From [Clostridium] scindens ATCC 35704 (GTDB lineage: Bacteria > Bacillota > Clostridia > Lachnospirales > Lachnospiraceae): DNA of 64,000 nt. The notes below the pieces were generated by a model that saw only the letters and a list, made by a program, of their open reading frames with translations, had not been told where the DNA came from and did not search any database. Position numbers and translations under genes: made by a program. Shown piece by piece: positions 17,976 through 25,366 of the stretch; within the stretch, counting starts at the first letter, position 1, and the number at the start of each line of letters is the position of its first letter. The stretch lies in contig NZ_CP036170.1 in the NCBI RefSeq assembly GCF_004295125.1, positions 3,102,501 through 3,166,500 on the forward strand, read 5' to 3'.

Positions 17976-18587
17976 TTAAAACATCATCAGCTTCAACGCC
18001 TGCTTTAACACTTCTTCTACTTCCATATTCTCTGTTATGTCCACCTGCCTTACAGCCTTAAGGGCCTCCGTGCTTCCGTATCCCAGCGCTGCCAGAGCCT
18101 GGACGGCATTGCTTTGTACTTCTCCCTGGTAAGCAGCCGCGCCTTGCACCTCATTTTCGGAAGCCAGATGCTCCAATGCATCCTCAAGGCGCAGTTTGTC
18201 TCTGAGTTCCAATATCAATTTTTCTGCCGTCTTCTTCCCTATGCCTGGTGCCTGGCAGATTGCCTTGACGTCGTTGGACATAACCGCGAATCTTAGTTCG
18301 TCCGGGCTCAGTGCCGACAGCACGCCCAGGCCTCCCTTGGGGCCGATCCCGTTGACTCCGATCAGCAGTTTGAAGACTTCCAGGTCATCCTTCGTCAGAA
18401 ATCCATACAGCTGCATGGCATCTTCCTTTATATTCAGATAGGTATGGATCTTTACCTCCTTGCCAATTGATGGAAGAAGGCCCATAGCCTGTCCTGACAT
18501 GAACACCCCATAGCCGATTCCCCCTACATCGATCACTACTTTATCCTCTTCCAGCGCTTCCAGCGTCCCCTTAAGATAAGATATCAT
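17976..18587 (-). CDS. ruvA: Holliday junction branch migration protein RuvA
   Basis: RuvA tetramers bind four-way junctions and position RuvB. The 203-residue protein has the N-terminal OB fold (MISYLKGTLEALEEDKVVID), two helix-hairpin-helix motifs (LLIGVNGIGPKGGLGVLSAL and ICQAPGIGKKTAEKLILEL) and the C-terminal domain III that contacts RuvB (AVQALAALGYGSTEALKAV). All domains are present. The gene lies 8 nt after the Gx transporter gene and 15 nt before ruvB. Confidence 0.97.
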   Translation of the reverse strand: MISYLKGTLEALEEDKVVIDVGGIGYGVFMSGQAMGLLPSIGKEVKIHTYLNIKEDAMQLYGFLTKDDLEVFKLLIGVNGIGPKGGLGVLSALSPDELRFAVMSNDVKAICQAPGIGKKTAEKLILELRDKLRLEDALEHLASENEVQGAAAYQGEVQSNAVQALAALGYGSTEALKAVRQVDITENMEVEEVLKQALKLMMF

Positions 18588-18595
18588 AACTCCTC

Positions 18596-19087
18596 CTATA
18601 ATTGTATATTCACAAGCCTTTTCAGCATCTCGTTCGACACGATCCCAATGAGGAGCCCGGTAAGCATCCCCGCGATCAAAAGCACCGGGACATAATAGAT
18701 GACGCTGAACGTCTCCACCACCAGCATGGCCACCGCCAGCTGCCCGATATTATGGAAGACTCCGCCCGCTATGCTGACTCCCATAATGCTGAATCCGCCT
18801 TTCTTCTTCATGAAGGCCATAATCGTCAGGCTCAGGATCCCTCCAGCTAGACTGTAGATGATGCTGAAATAATTGCCAAATATAAATCCCGCAAGCAAGA
18901 CCCTGACTACCGACAGCAGATAAGCCTCCCTTAAGCTCATCTTGTAAAGGGCAATCACGATGATCAGATTTGCCAGCCCCAGCTTCACGCCGGGTATCCC
19001 AAAGTTAAAAGGGATCAAAGTCTCCACATAACTGAAGATCAGCGCCAGCGCCGTAAACACGCCGAAATATGCCACTTTGCTTCTCAC
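18596..19087 (-). CDS. Gx transporter family membrane protein (heptaprenyl diphosphate synthase component I family)
   Basis: A 163-residue integral membrane protein with about five hydrophobic segments and the family pattern FGIPGVKLGLANLIIVIALY followed by SLREAYLLSVVRVLLAGFIFGN. The family was named after a heptaprenyl diphosphate synthase subunit, but it resembles ECF-type substrate-binding membrane proteins, and relatives occur in flavin-based extracellular electron transfer loci of Gram-positives. Here it follows a NusG domain II gene by 13 nt, with apbE divergent beyond that and rnf nearby, which fits a quinone, flavin or electron-transfer link (inference). The exact substrate is unknown. 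Confidence 0.85.
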   Translation of the reverse strand: MRSKVAYFGVFTALALIFSYVETLIPFNFGIPGVKLGLANLIIVIALYKMSLREAYLLSVVRVLLAGFIFGNYFSIIYSLAGGILSLTIMAFMKKKGGFSIMGVSIAGGVFHNIGQLAVAMLVVETFSVIYYVPVLLIAGMLTGLLIGIVSNEMLKRLVNIQL

Positions 19088-19100
19088 CTGTGCTTCCTCC

Positions 19101-19472
19101 TTAGTTCGTCACGGCATCATACTTGCTGTTCTCGCTGCTTTCCACCTCGACAACCACCTTGTTGGGCAGGCAGATGATGCTCTCATGGTTCTTGGATACC
19201 GCTTTCTGATGCATACACAGTTTATCCGGGCAGTCGGCCTCGATCATCTTGGCCTTGCCGTTCTTTATCTGGAGGACGTTGCTGCCGTCATTAATCTTAA
19301 TCTCCCTGTCCTCTGACAGGCTGTAAGTCCCTTCTATCTCGCCATTTACCTTGATCGTCACCTGGCTTGCGCCCTTGCCTCCGATAAATTCATGGGCCAA
19401 GAATGCCAGTCCTGCGACGCATATGATGATAATGACCAGAATCCAGTCTTTTTTCTTTAAATGAATCTTCAT
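19101..19472 (-). CDS. NusG domain II-containing exported protein
   Basis: A 123-residue protein with an N-terminal signal anchor (about 10-28, VIIIICVAGLAFLAHEF) and an extracytoplasmic beta-rich NusG domain II fold. A conserved cysteine region reads ADCPDKLCMHQKAVS, giving a CPDKxC-type pair with a nearby His that is typical of this family. It is not related in function to the transcription factor NusG. These genes commonly neighbour Gx and ApbE genes, as here; an extracytoplasmic redox or flavin role is inferred. It is the first gene of the transcript running through ruvB, driven from 19505-19533. Confidence 0.87.
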   Translation of the reverse strand: MKIHLKKKDWILVIIIICVAGLAFLAHEFIGGKGASQVTIKVNGEIEGTYSLSEDREIKINDGSNVLQIKNGKAKMIEADCPDKLCMHQKAVSKNHESIICLPNKVVVEVESSENSKYDAVTN

Positions 19473-19504
19473 ACTCTCCTACCTTCTTCATTTCTATACG
19501 CTCT

Positions 19505-19533
19505 ATTCTAACACAACAAATCTTTTGCTTCAA
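19505..19533 (-). promoter_or_regulatory. Promoter for the NusG-II to ruvB operon
   Basis: Minus strand -35 TTGAAG (19528-19533), 17-bp spacer, -10 TAGAAT (19505-19510) with an extended TG. It is back to back with the apbE promoter. Confidence 0.7.
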
Positions 19534-19545
19534 CCACATGTTCGA

Positions 19546-19573
19546 TTGCATATCCTGTTTTTCATGTTATAAT
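19546..19573 (+). promoter_or_regulatory. Promoter for apbE
   Basis: Plus strand -35 TTGCAT (19546-19551), 16-bp spacer, perfect -10 TATAAT (19568-19573) with an extended TG. The start codon follows about 37 nt downstream. The -35 elements of the two divergent promoters are only about 12 nt apart. Confidence 0.75.
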
Positions 19574-19610
19574 AACAGAGACTGAAATTATATAGAATAA
19601 GAGGTGCTTT

Positions 19611-20597
19611 ATGAAATATAAAAGATTAACCGCATTGCTTTCGGCATCCATTCTTCTCTTATCCGGATGCTCAGGGCTTCCCAGAGAAAGGAGCCAGACC
19701 TATACGGACACTCTGTTCGATACCGTCATCAGCGTCCAGATCTTTGATTCCGTGGATGAAGACGTGCTGAAAGGCTGCGAGAAACTTTGCAAGAAGTATG
19801 ATTCCATGTTCTCCAATAAGATTGAAGACAGCGAAATCTCCCGAATCAATTCTGCCGGCGGGAATCCCGTAGAAGTGTCGAAGGAGACGATCAAGCTGAT
19901 TAAGAAGGGCATCTATTACAGCGAGATGTCGGACGGCGTTTTCGATATCACCATCGCCCCGGTATCCAACCTCTGGGACTTCAAGGCCGAGACTCCTTTA
20001 GTCCCTTCTCCGGAAGCCATCGCAGAGGCGGTAAGCCATGTGAATTATGAAAACATCATCATCCGGGATAATACGGTAAAACTCACCGACCCGCATGCGG
20101 GCATTGATCTGGGAGCTATCGCCAAAGGATATATTGCCGACAGGATCAAAGATTACCTGGAAGAGGAAGGCGTCAGGCACGCCATGATCAATCTGGGAGG
20201 AAATGTGCTGGCCATGGGCAGCAAGCTGGACGGATCCGATTATAACATCGGCATCCAGAAGCCCTTTGATGAGACCGGAGAGCCTATAACCTCCGTCAAG
20301 ATCTCGGACAAATCCGTGGTTACTTCCGGCATATACCAGCGCTACTTTAAAGCGGACGGCAAGATCTACCACCATATCCTGGATCCCAATACCGGCTATC
20401 CCTGCGAGAACAACCTATACAGCGTGACCATCCTGACGGACTCGTCGCTGACGGCTGACGCGCTGAGCACTACCTGTTTTCTTCTCGGCTACGATAGAGG
20501 CATGAAGCTGATCAATCAGCTGGATAATGTAGATGCCGTATTTATCACGAACGACAATCAGATCCACTATTCAAAGAATTTTCAGAACAATCAGTAA
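19611..20597 (+). CDS. apbE: FAD:protein FMN transferase ApbE (lipoprotein)
   Basis: ApbE moves FMN from FAD onto a Thr or Ser of target proteins outside the membrane. The 328-residue protein has a lipoprotein signal ending LLLSGC with the lipidated Cys at 20, then the ApbE fold with DTLFDTVISVQIFD, the HAGIDLGAIAKGYIADR nucleotide-binding stretch, NLGGNV and the late HHILDPNTGYP motif. The two known types of Rnf targets, RnfG (SGAT at 168-171) and RnfD (SGPT around 149-152), are encoded about 4 kb away, so this enzyme is the likely flavinylase for the complex (inference). AAGAGGTG precedes the ATG. It is one of the few plus-strand genes. Confidence 0.95.
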   Translation: MKYKRLTALLSASILLLSGCSGLPRERSQTYTDTLFDTVISVQIFDSVDEDVLKGCEKLCKKYDSMFSNKIEDSEISRINSAGGNPVEVSKETIKLIKKGIYYSEMSDGVFDITIAPVSNLWDFKAETPLVPSPEAIAEAVSHVNYENIIIRDNTVKLTDPHAGIDLGAIAKGYIADRIKDYLEEEGVRHAMINLGGNVLAMGSKLDGSDYNIGIQKPFDETGEPITSVKISDKSVVTSGIYQRYFKADGKIYHHILDPNTGYPCENNLYSVTILTDSSLTADALSTTCFLLGYDRGMKLINQLDNVDAVFITNDNQIHYSKNFQNNQ

Positions 20598-20605
20598 AGA
20601 CGTTA

Positions 20606-20640
20606 AAAATCCCCTCTGTTCAAACGAACCGAGGGGATTT
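20606..20640. terminator. Bidirectional terminator between apbE and the Gln/Tyr-rich membrane protein gene
   Basis: AAATCCCCTC pairs with GAGGGGATTT around a GTTCAAACGAACC loop that can extend the stem. The A- and T-rich flanks serve both convergent genes. Confidence 0.85.
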
Positions 20641-20646
20641 GATTAT

Positions 20647-21123
20647 TTAGTAGTAACCCACTGAACTGAAGGCGGCAACACCAAATATCACCATGAATAT
20701 GATATAAATGACCATTACTACGCCTGTAATGATTAAGGAGGCGCGGCAATAGTTTCTACGGTTCACATTGCCGTTCTTGCCAAACGCCCATACAAAATAA
20801 AGCACGATGCCCGCGCAAGGTATGCACAAGGCAAGAATGGTAAGTACCCAGTCTCCCAGAGACATCGGGCTGGTATCCATGCCCGTGTCATAGGTCCTGT
20901 TATACCCTGTATTATTACCCACATTATAGTTGTAATTATCCTGATAGTTATAACCGCCCTGCTGGTAGTTATACTGCTGATTCTGATTCGCATTGCCGTA
21001 ATATTGCTGGCCTGCGTTCGGGTCCGTATAGGACTGGCCTGCGTCAGTGCCTGCATTTGGATCGCTGTATGCGTCTTTTGGCATATCATTATTATCTGAC
21101 GTGTTGTCAAAGTTGTTTTCCAT
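20647..21123 (-). CDS. Membrane protein with Gln/Asn/Tyr/Gly-rich cytoplasmic region
   Basis: About 158 residues from the ATG at 21123, which has AAGGAGG eight bases upstream. Residues 1-82 are a low-complexity stretch rich in Asp, Asn, Gln, Tyr and Gly, including two copies of DPNAG and runs such as QNQQYNYQQGGYNYQ. The C-terminal part has two hydrophobic segments (about 92-111 and 130-150) joined by a basic loop (FGKNGNVNRRNYCRAS), similar to DUF4190 or CD225-like hairpins. The function is unknown; such proteins often sit in the membrane with a disordered tail that binds partners. Its stop lies next to the terminator shared with apbE, and it has its own promoter. Confidence 0.8.
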   Translation of the reverse strand: MENNFDNTSDNNDMPKDAYSDPNAGTDAGQSYTDPNAGQQYYGNANQNQQYNYQQGGYNYQDNYNYNVGNNTGYNRTYDTGMDTSPMSLGDWVLTILALCIPCAGIVLYFVWAFGKNGNVNRRNYCRASLIITGVVMVIYIIFMVIFGVAAFSSVGYY

Positions 21124-21154
21124 TGTAATATCCTCCTTATTGCTATTCATTGAT

Positions 21155-21183
21155 ATTCTACCACGGCAGATTGCGAATTGCAA
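21155..21183 (-). promoter_or_regulatory. Promoter for the Gln/Tyr-rich membrane protein gene
   Basis: Minus strand -35 TTGCAA (21178-21183), 17-bp spacer, -10 TAGAAT (21155-21160), immediately after the DUF2752 stop codon. Confidence 0.7.
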
Positions 21184-21184
21184 T

Positions 21185-21649
21185 CTATTCATGCGTAAGG
21201 AGGCTTCGGGCTATGGACAGAAGATTTCGGGAATAGTAGCTCATCGGAGGTTCCCCCGGAAAATATAGGATCATTCTCCATAGATAGTAGACAATCATGC
21301 CTGCCATGATCCCTGCCAGCGCCAGTTTAAGAATCTTGCCCATTTTTCTTTGCAGAATATACCGGTTTACCGCAAAGACTGCCACGTACGCCGCCACCGC
21401 ATAGATAAAAGGGTGGATGGAAAAAGCCCCTTTAAAATCCATCCTAAACAGGCAGAAGGCCGCCCGGGTCATGCCGCACGCAGGGCAGGGATATCCTGTC
21501 AGCAGCACGGATGGGCACGTACTGTATAAAAAGTTTTTCATGAACGCAAAATAGGCGATCATAAAAATAATCACCCATTTTGCCTGCTTGATATCGTTCC
21601 ACAGCAATGCATACGCATCGCGCATTATTTGCTTTAGAGTACGTTTCAT
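21185..21649 (-). CDS. DUF2752 domain membrane protein
   Basis: A 154-residue protein with about three hydrophobic segments. The DUF2752 signature GYPCPACGMTRAAFCLF, with its two cysteines, follows the first segment, and HPF occurs further on as usual for the family. The molecular role is unknown. It starts 24 nt after the rnfB stop, so it may be the last gene of the rnf transcript; no terminator is visible between them. Confidence 0.85.
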   Translation of the reverse strand: MKRTLKQIMRDAYALLWNDIKQAKWVIIFMIAYFAFMKNFLYSTCPSVLLTGYPCPACGMTRAAFCLFRMDFKGAFSIHPFIYAVAAYVAVFAVNRYILQRKMGKILKLALAGIMAGMIVYYLWRMILYFPGEPPMSYYSRNLLSIARSLLTHE

Positions 21650-21673
21650 CCAATATACGCCTTTATATATGTC

Positions 21674-22465
21674 TTATAATATGATCTTCTTAGGACATTT
21701 CTGCGCGCACGCGCCGCAGTTCGTACATTTCTCAGGATCAATATGCGCAATATTGTCTACCACTTTGACCGCGTCAAACTCGCAGACCTTCTCGCACATC
21801 TTGCATCCGATGCATCCCACTGAGCATGCCTTCATGACATCCTTGCCCTTATCCTTGGAACTGCACTGTACCAGATGCTTCTGGTCGTACGGAACCAGTT
21901 CGATCAGATGCTTCGGACATACGGCGATACACTTGCCGCAGGCCTTGCACGCTTCTTTATCTACCACGGCAACGCCGTCTACCACATGAATCGCATCGAA
22001 CGGACATGCCTTTACGCAGCTTCCTTCTCCAAGACATCCATAATTACAAGCCTTCGGTCCGCCGTCCTGCATCATGTTTGCCATAATACAGTCTCCCAGC
22101 CCGTGATACTCGTATTCCTGCTGTGCCTTGTCACAAGTACCCGCGCATTTAACGAATGCAACCTGGTGAACCTGTTCTCCTGCTTCCTGGCCCATAATCT
22201 CGCCAATCTTTGCAGCCACCGGAGCGCCTCCTACCGGACATCCGCCAATCTCTGCCTCGCCTTTGACGATCGCCGCAGCCAGTCCGGAGCATCCTGCGTA
22301 GCCGCAGCCGCCGCAGTTATTCCCTGGAAGAACGCCGAGGATTGCCTCTTCTCTTTCATCTACTTCTACTGCAAATTTCTTACCTGCAATTCCAAGGAAC
22401 ACACCAATGAATAATCCGGTGCCGCCTACGATTGCAGCAGCAATAATAATACCTGTTATACTCAT
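21674..22465 (-). CDS. rnfB: Rnf complex electron transport subunit RnfB
   Basis: RnfB is the ferredoxin-facing subunit of the Rnf complex, which couples reduced ferredoxin oxidation to NAD reduction and ion export. The 263-residue protein has an N-terminal membrane anchor (1-25), an Fe-S domain with NNCGGCGYAGC and a later GCP, and several ferredoxin-type CxxCxxCxxxCP repeats, including CKACGKCIAVCP and CTNCGACAQKCP, giving many [4Fe-4S] clusters. All ligands appear intact. It is the last of six rnf genes, 13 nt after rnfA. Confidence 0.97.
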   Translation of the reverse strand: MSITGIIIAAAIVGGTGLFIGVFLGIAGKKFAVEVDEREEAILGVLPGNNCGGCGYAGCSGLAAAIVKGEAEIGGCPVGGAPVAAKIGEIMGQEAGEQVHQVAFVKCAGTCDKAQQEYEYHGLGDCIMANMMQDGGPKACNYGCLGEGSCVKACPFDAIHVVDGVAVVDKEACKACGKCIAVCPKHLIELVPYDQKHLVQCSSKDKGKDVMKACSVGCIGCKMCEKVCEFDAVKVVDNIAHIDPEKCTNCGACAQKCPKKIIL

Positions 22466-22478
22466 AGCCTGCTCCCTC

Positions 22479-23054
22479 CTATATCAGTCCTGAGAATCCA
22501 AAGAACGCGATAGCCATAAGGCTTGCCGTGATCAGCACAATCGGGGTTCCCTGGAAAGACTCAGTCACATCGTTGTATTCCATCTTCTCGCGAAGACCTG
22601 CCAGGATAACGATCGCAAGCGCGAATCCGGCAGATGTTCCAATACCGTTGATTACGCCCTGGGCAATCGAATATTCCTTCTGTACATTTGTAAGCGCAAC
22701 GCCGAGTACCGCGCAGTTGGTCGTGATCAAAGGCAGATACACGCCCAGCGCATTATATAAGGCCGGCATGGCTTTCTTTAAAAACATTTCTACAAACTGA
22801 ACCAGCGCCGCAATAACCAGAATAAATACGATAGTCTGCAGATATTCGAAATGCAGCGGTATCAGTATAAACTTATAAATCAGTCCTGCAATAAAGGACG
22901 CGATCGTAATAACGAAGATAACTGCGCCACCCATGCCGGATGCAGTCTCAACCTTTTTGGAAACGCCAAGGAATGGACAGATACCCAGGAACTGGCTGAG
23001 TACGACGTTATTAACAAGAGCTGATCCTATTGCAATAATCAATAATTCTTTCAT
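22479..23054 (-). CDS. rnfA: Rnf complex membrane subunit RnfA
   Basis: A 191-residue polytopic membrane protein, homologous to RnfE and to NqrE, with about six hydrophobic segments. RnfA and RnfE pack as inverted halves and hold a membrane iron centre between them. The family start (ALVNNVVLSQFLGICPFLGVSKK, quoted in part) carries the ligand Cys in LGICPFLG, and a second LITTNCAVLG holds another. It lies between rnfE (13 nt gap) and rnfB (13 nt gap). Confidence 0.97.
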   Translation of the reverse strand: MKELLIIAIGSALVNNVVLSQFLGICPFLGVSKKVETASGMGGAVIFVITIASFIAGLIYKFILIPLHFEYLQTIVFILVIAALVQFVEMFLKKAMPALYNALGVYLPLITTNCAVLGVALTNVQKEYSIAQGVINGIGTSAGFALAIVILAGLREKMEYNDVTESFQGTPIVLITASLMAIAFFGFSGLI

Positions 23055-23067
23055 CTATGTACTCCTC

Positions 23068-23793
23068 CTACTCTTCGTTTCCTGTCGGGAAGACCTTCCC
23101 ACTGCATGCGCCGTTGCTGCATGAAGCGCATCCTTCTGCACATGACGCTGCCTCTGTAACTTTCTTACCCTTCTTGGCCGCGTTATTCTTCACCTTGTTC
23201 TGAAGGGCTGTCAGTCCTGCAAGCACAAGGAAAGCGCCAGGCGCAAGGATAAAGATCGTAACCGGGACATAGCCGGCCTTGCCAGCCGCTTCGTCAGCCA
23301 GTGGAATCAGCTGGTATCCGAAGATCTTGCCGGATCCGATCAATTCACGCACGATACCGATCGCTGTAAGGCCTACCGTGAATCCAAGGCCCATGCCAAT
23401 GCCGTCAAAGATGGACGGCAGAACCGGATTCTTGGAAGCGTAGCTCTCCGCACGTCCCAGGATAATACAGTTAACAACAATCAAAGGAATGTAGATTCCC
23501 AAAGCATCATAAAGGCTTGGAACAAAACCTTCCAGCAAGAATTGTACAATTGTTACGAATGATGCCACGACTACGATGAACGCCGGGATTCTCAGGGAAT
23601 CCGGTATAATCTTGCGCAGCATGGCGATCAGCATATTAGATAATACTAATACGACTGTTGTAGAAAGACCCATACCCAGGCCATTGATAGCGGATGTTGT
23701 TACGGCAAGCGTAGGACACATGCCCAGCATCAGGACGAAGGTAGGATTCTCTTTTACTAAACCGTTATAAACTCTTTCGGTACATCTATTCAT
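23068..23793 (-). CDS. rnfE: Rnf complex membrane subunit RnfE with Cys-rich C-terminal tail
   Basis: The 241-residue RnfE homologue has about six hydrophobic segments and the two conserved cysteine sites (LMLGMCPTLAV near 26 and IVVNCIILGRAE near 109) that ligate the membrane iron centre with RnfA. Beyond the last helix (about residue 200), a basic linker leads to a hydrophilic tail with Cys at 218, 222, 225 and 230 (C-x3-C-x2-C-x4-C), which is not part of the basic RnfE fold and might bind a metal or a cluster. It sits 12 nt after rnfG and 13 nt before rnfA. Confidence 0.95.
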   Translation of the reverse strand: MNRCTERVYNGLVKENPTFVLMLGMCPTLAVTTSAINGLGMGLSTTVVLVLSNMLIAMLRKIIPDSLRIPAFIVVVASFVTIVQFLLEGFVPSLYDALGIYIPLIVVNCIILGRAESYASKNPVLPSIFDGIGMGLGFTVGLTAIGIVRELIGSGKIFGYQLIPLADEAAGKAGYVPVTIFILAPGAFLVLAGLTALQNKVKNNAAKKGKKVTEAASCAEGCASCSNGACSGKVFPTGNEE

Positions 23794-23805
23794 CTTAACT
23801 ACCTC

Positions 23806-24384
23806 CTAAAACGCATTCTGGTAATAGCCTAAGGCAGCGTTTACCGCTCCGGTTACCGCTCTTGATGTGATCGTCGCTCCGCTCAACGCATCAATCGGCT
23901 CTCCGTCCCCGCCGTCTTTGGATACTACAAATTTTTCAGCCTGTTTTCCCTGGTACTGCTCATAGAAAGCCGGCTCCGTCGCTCTCATTCCAAGGCCTGC
24001 GGTCTCACTGATAGACAGAATGGAGATTCCGTTGATCGTGCCATCGGCTGTTATGCCGACCGTGATCTTGATGTCGCCGCCATAGCCTTCTTTATCTGTA
24101 GCGGTTACGACATAGCCTTCCTCTCCTACTGTGCAGACTTCATCAATGGTCGCCTTGACGCCCAGATCTTTGATTGCCTTGTCGGCAGCCTTCTGATCTA
24201 CGTCAACAAGCTCGAAATCATTTACATCTGCATCCGGAAATACTTGCTGCCATGCTTCTTTCTTGGCAGCATCCTGTGCCTGAGCGATAGGCTCCTTCGT
24301 GATCTCATAGACCGCGCCCAGGCAGATTCCTGCAATTAAAGTAATTAAAGTCAGAATGACTGTATTCTTAATAATCTTATTCAT
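23806..24384 (-). CDS. rnfG: Rnf complex flavoprotein subunit RnfG
   Basis: RnfG carries covalent FMN on a periplasm-facing (here extracytoplasmic) domain. The 192-residue protein has one N-terminal anchor (about 7-27) and the FMN-binding domain with the flavinylation motif SGATIT; the acceptor Thr is at about 171. The substrate-side glycines in SISETAGLGMRA are present. Its ATG overlaps the rnfD stop by one base (ATGA type), so the two are coupled. ApbE, the enzyme expected to attach the FMN, is encoded at 19611-20597. Confidence 0.96.
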   Translation of the reverse strand: MNKIIKNTVILTLITLIAGICLGAVYEITKEPIAQAQDAAKKEAWQQVFPDADVNDFELVDVDQKAADKAIKDLGVKATIDEVCTVGEEGYVVTATDKEGYGGDIKITVGITADGTINGISILSISETAGLGMRATEPAFYEQYQGKQAEKFVVSKDGGDGEPIDALSGATITSRAVTGAVNAALGYYQNAF

Positions 24385-25334
24385 TATTTCTCTCCTCCTT
24401 TACCAAATGGTTTTGGAAGAGTAACCCTTTCAATCAACGGTACAAAAAGGTTACTGATGATGATTGCGTAAGATACGCCTTCCGCAGAGCCGCCAAAGAG
24501 ACGGAACAATCCTGTCAGAATACCCAGCAGAACTCCGTATACATACTGCCCTTTCTTCGTAATCGGCGATGTGACATAATCAGTAGCCATGAACCATGCG
24601 CCAAGCATCAGTCCGCCTCCGCACAGGTGAGCGGTAATGTACTGAGGATCGAAGAATCCCACGCCAGCCTTAGTGAAGTGGCCAAAAATGCCTACGAAGA
24701 TCACGAATGTGACAATATAGGTTCCCGGAATCCGAAGATCGATGACTCCCATAAGGATCAGGAAGATTGCTCCGATAATAATAGCAATGACAGAAGTCTC
24801 GCCGATGGTTCCTGGAATCTTTCCTATCAGCATATTCATCGTATCAACGGTCTCGCCGTCTTTCAGAAGCGCTAATGGAGTCGGCCCGCTGACGCCGTCA
24901 TAGATAAACTTCGTCATTGGTCCTGTAAATGAAATCAGCAGGAAGCATCTTGCTCCAAGAGCCGGGTTCATGAAGTTCTGTCCCAGTCCTCCGAAAAGCT
25001 GCTTTACGATCAGGATGCCGAATACGCTTCCTAATGCGCCCATCCACCATGGCGCGGATGCAGGCATATTAAGTCCCAGCAGCAAGCCGGTTACGACAGC
25101 ACTGAAATCATTGATCGTAACCTTCTTATGCATTAATTTTTCATATATGTATTCAGTCAGAACTGCGGATATGGTCGTGCTAAGCAGCATGACAAGGGCC
25201 GGCAGTCCAAAGTTCCATACACCAAAGGCAGAAGCCGGCAGCAGTGCAATGGTTACCATAAGCATGATATTGCCTGTGGTAACTTTGGAACGTATGTGTG
25301 GTGAAGATGACACTTTCAATTTGTTTTCACTCAC
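24384..25334 (-). CDS. rnfD: Rnf complex membrane flavoprotein subunit RnfD
   Basis: A 316-residue polytopic subunit with eight to ten hydrophobic segments that anchors flavin in the membrane domain. The covalent FMN site reads SGPTPLALL, with the acceptor Thr at about 152. The stretch NFMNPALGARCFLL is typical of RnfD/NqrB. It lies 32 nt after rnfC and overlaps the rnfG start by one base. Confidence 0.96.
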   Translation of the reverse strand: MSENKLKVSSSPHIRSKVTTGNIMLMVTIALLPASAFGVWNFGLPALVMLLSTTISAVLTEYIYEKLMHKKVTINDFSAVVTGLLLGLNMPASAPWWMGALGSVFGILIVKQLFGGLGQNFMNPALGARCFLLISFTGPMTKFIYDGVSGPTPLALLKDGETVDTMNMLIGKIPGTIGETSVIAIIIGAIFLILMGVIDLRIPGTYIVTFVIFVGIFGHFTKAGVGFFDPQYITAHLCGGGLMLGAWFMATDYVTSPITKKGQYVYGVLLGILTGLFRLFGGSAEGVSYAIIISNLFVPLIERVTLPKPFGKGGEK

Positions 25335-25366
25335 GTTTGTTCACCTCTTCCTCTTTTCTCTCTTAT

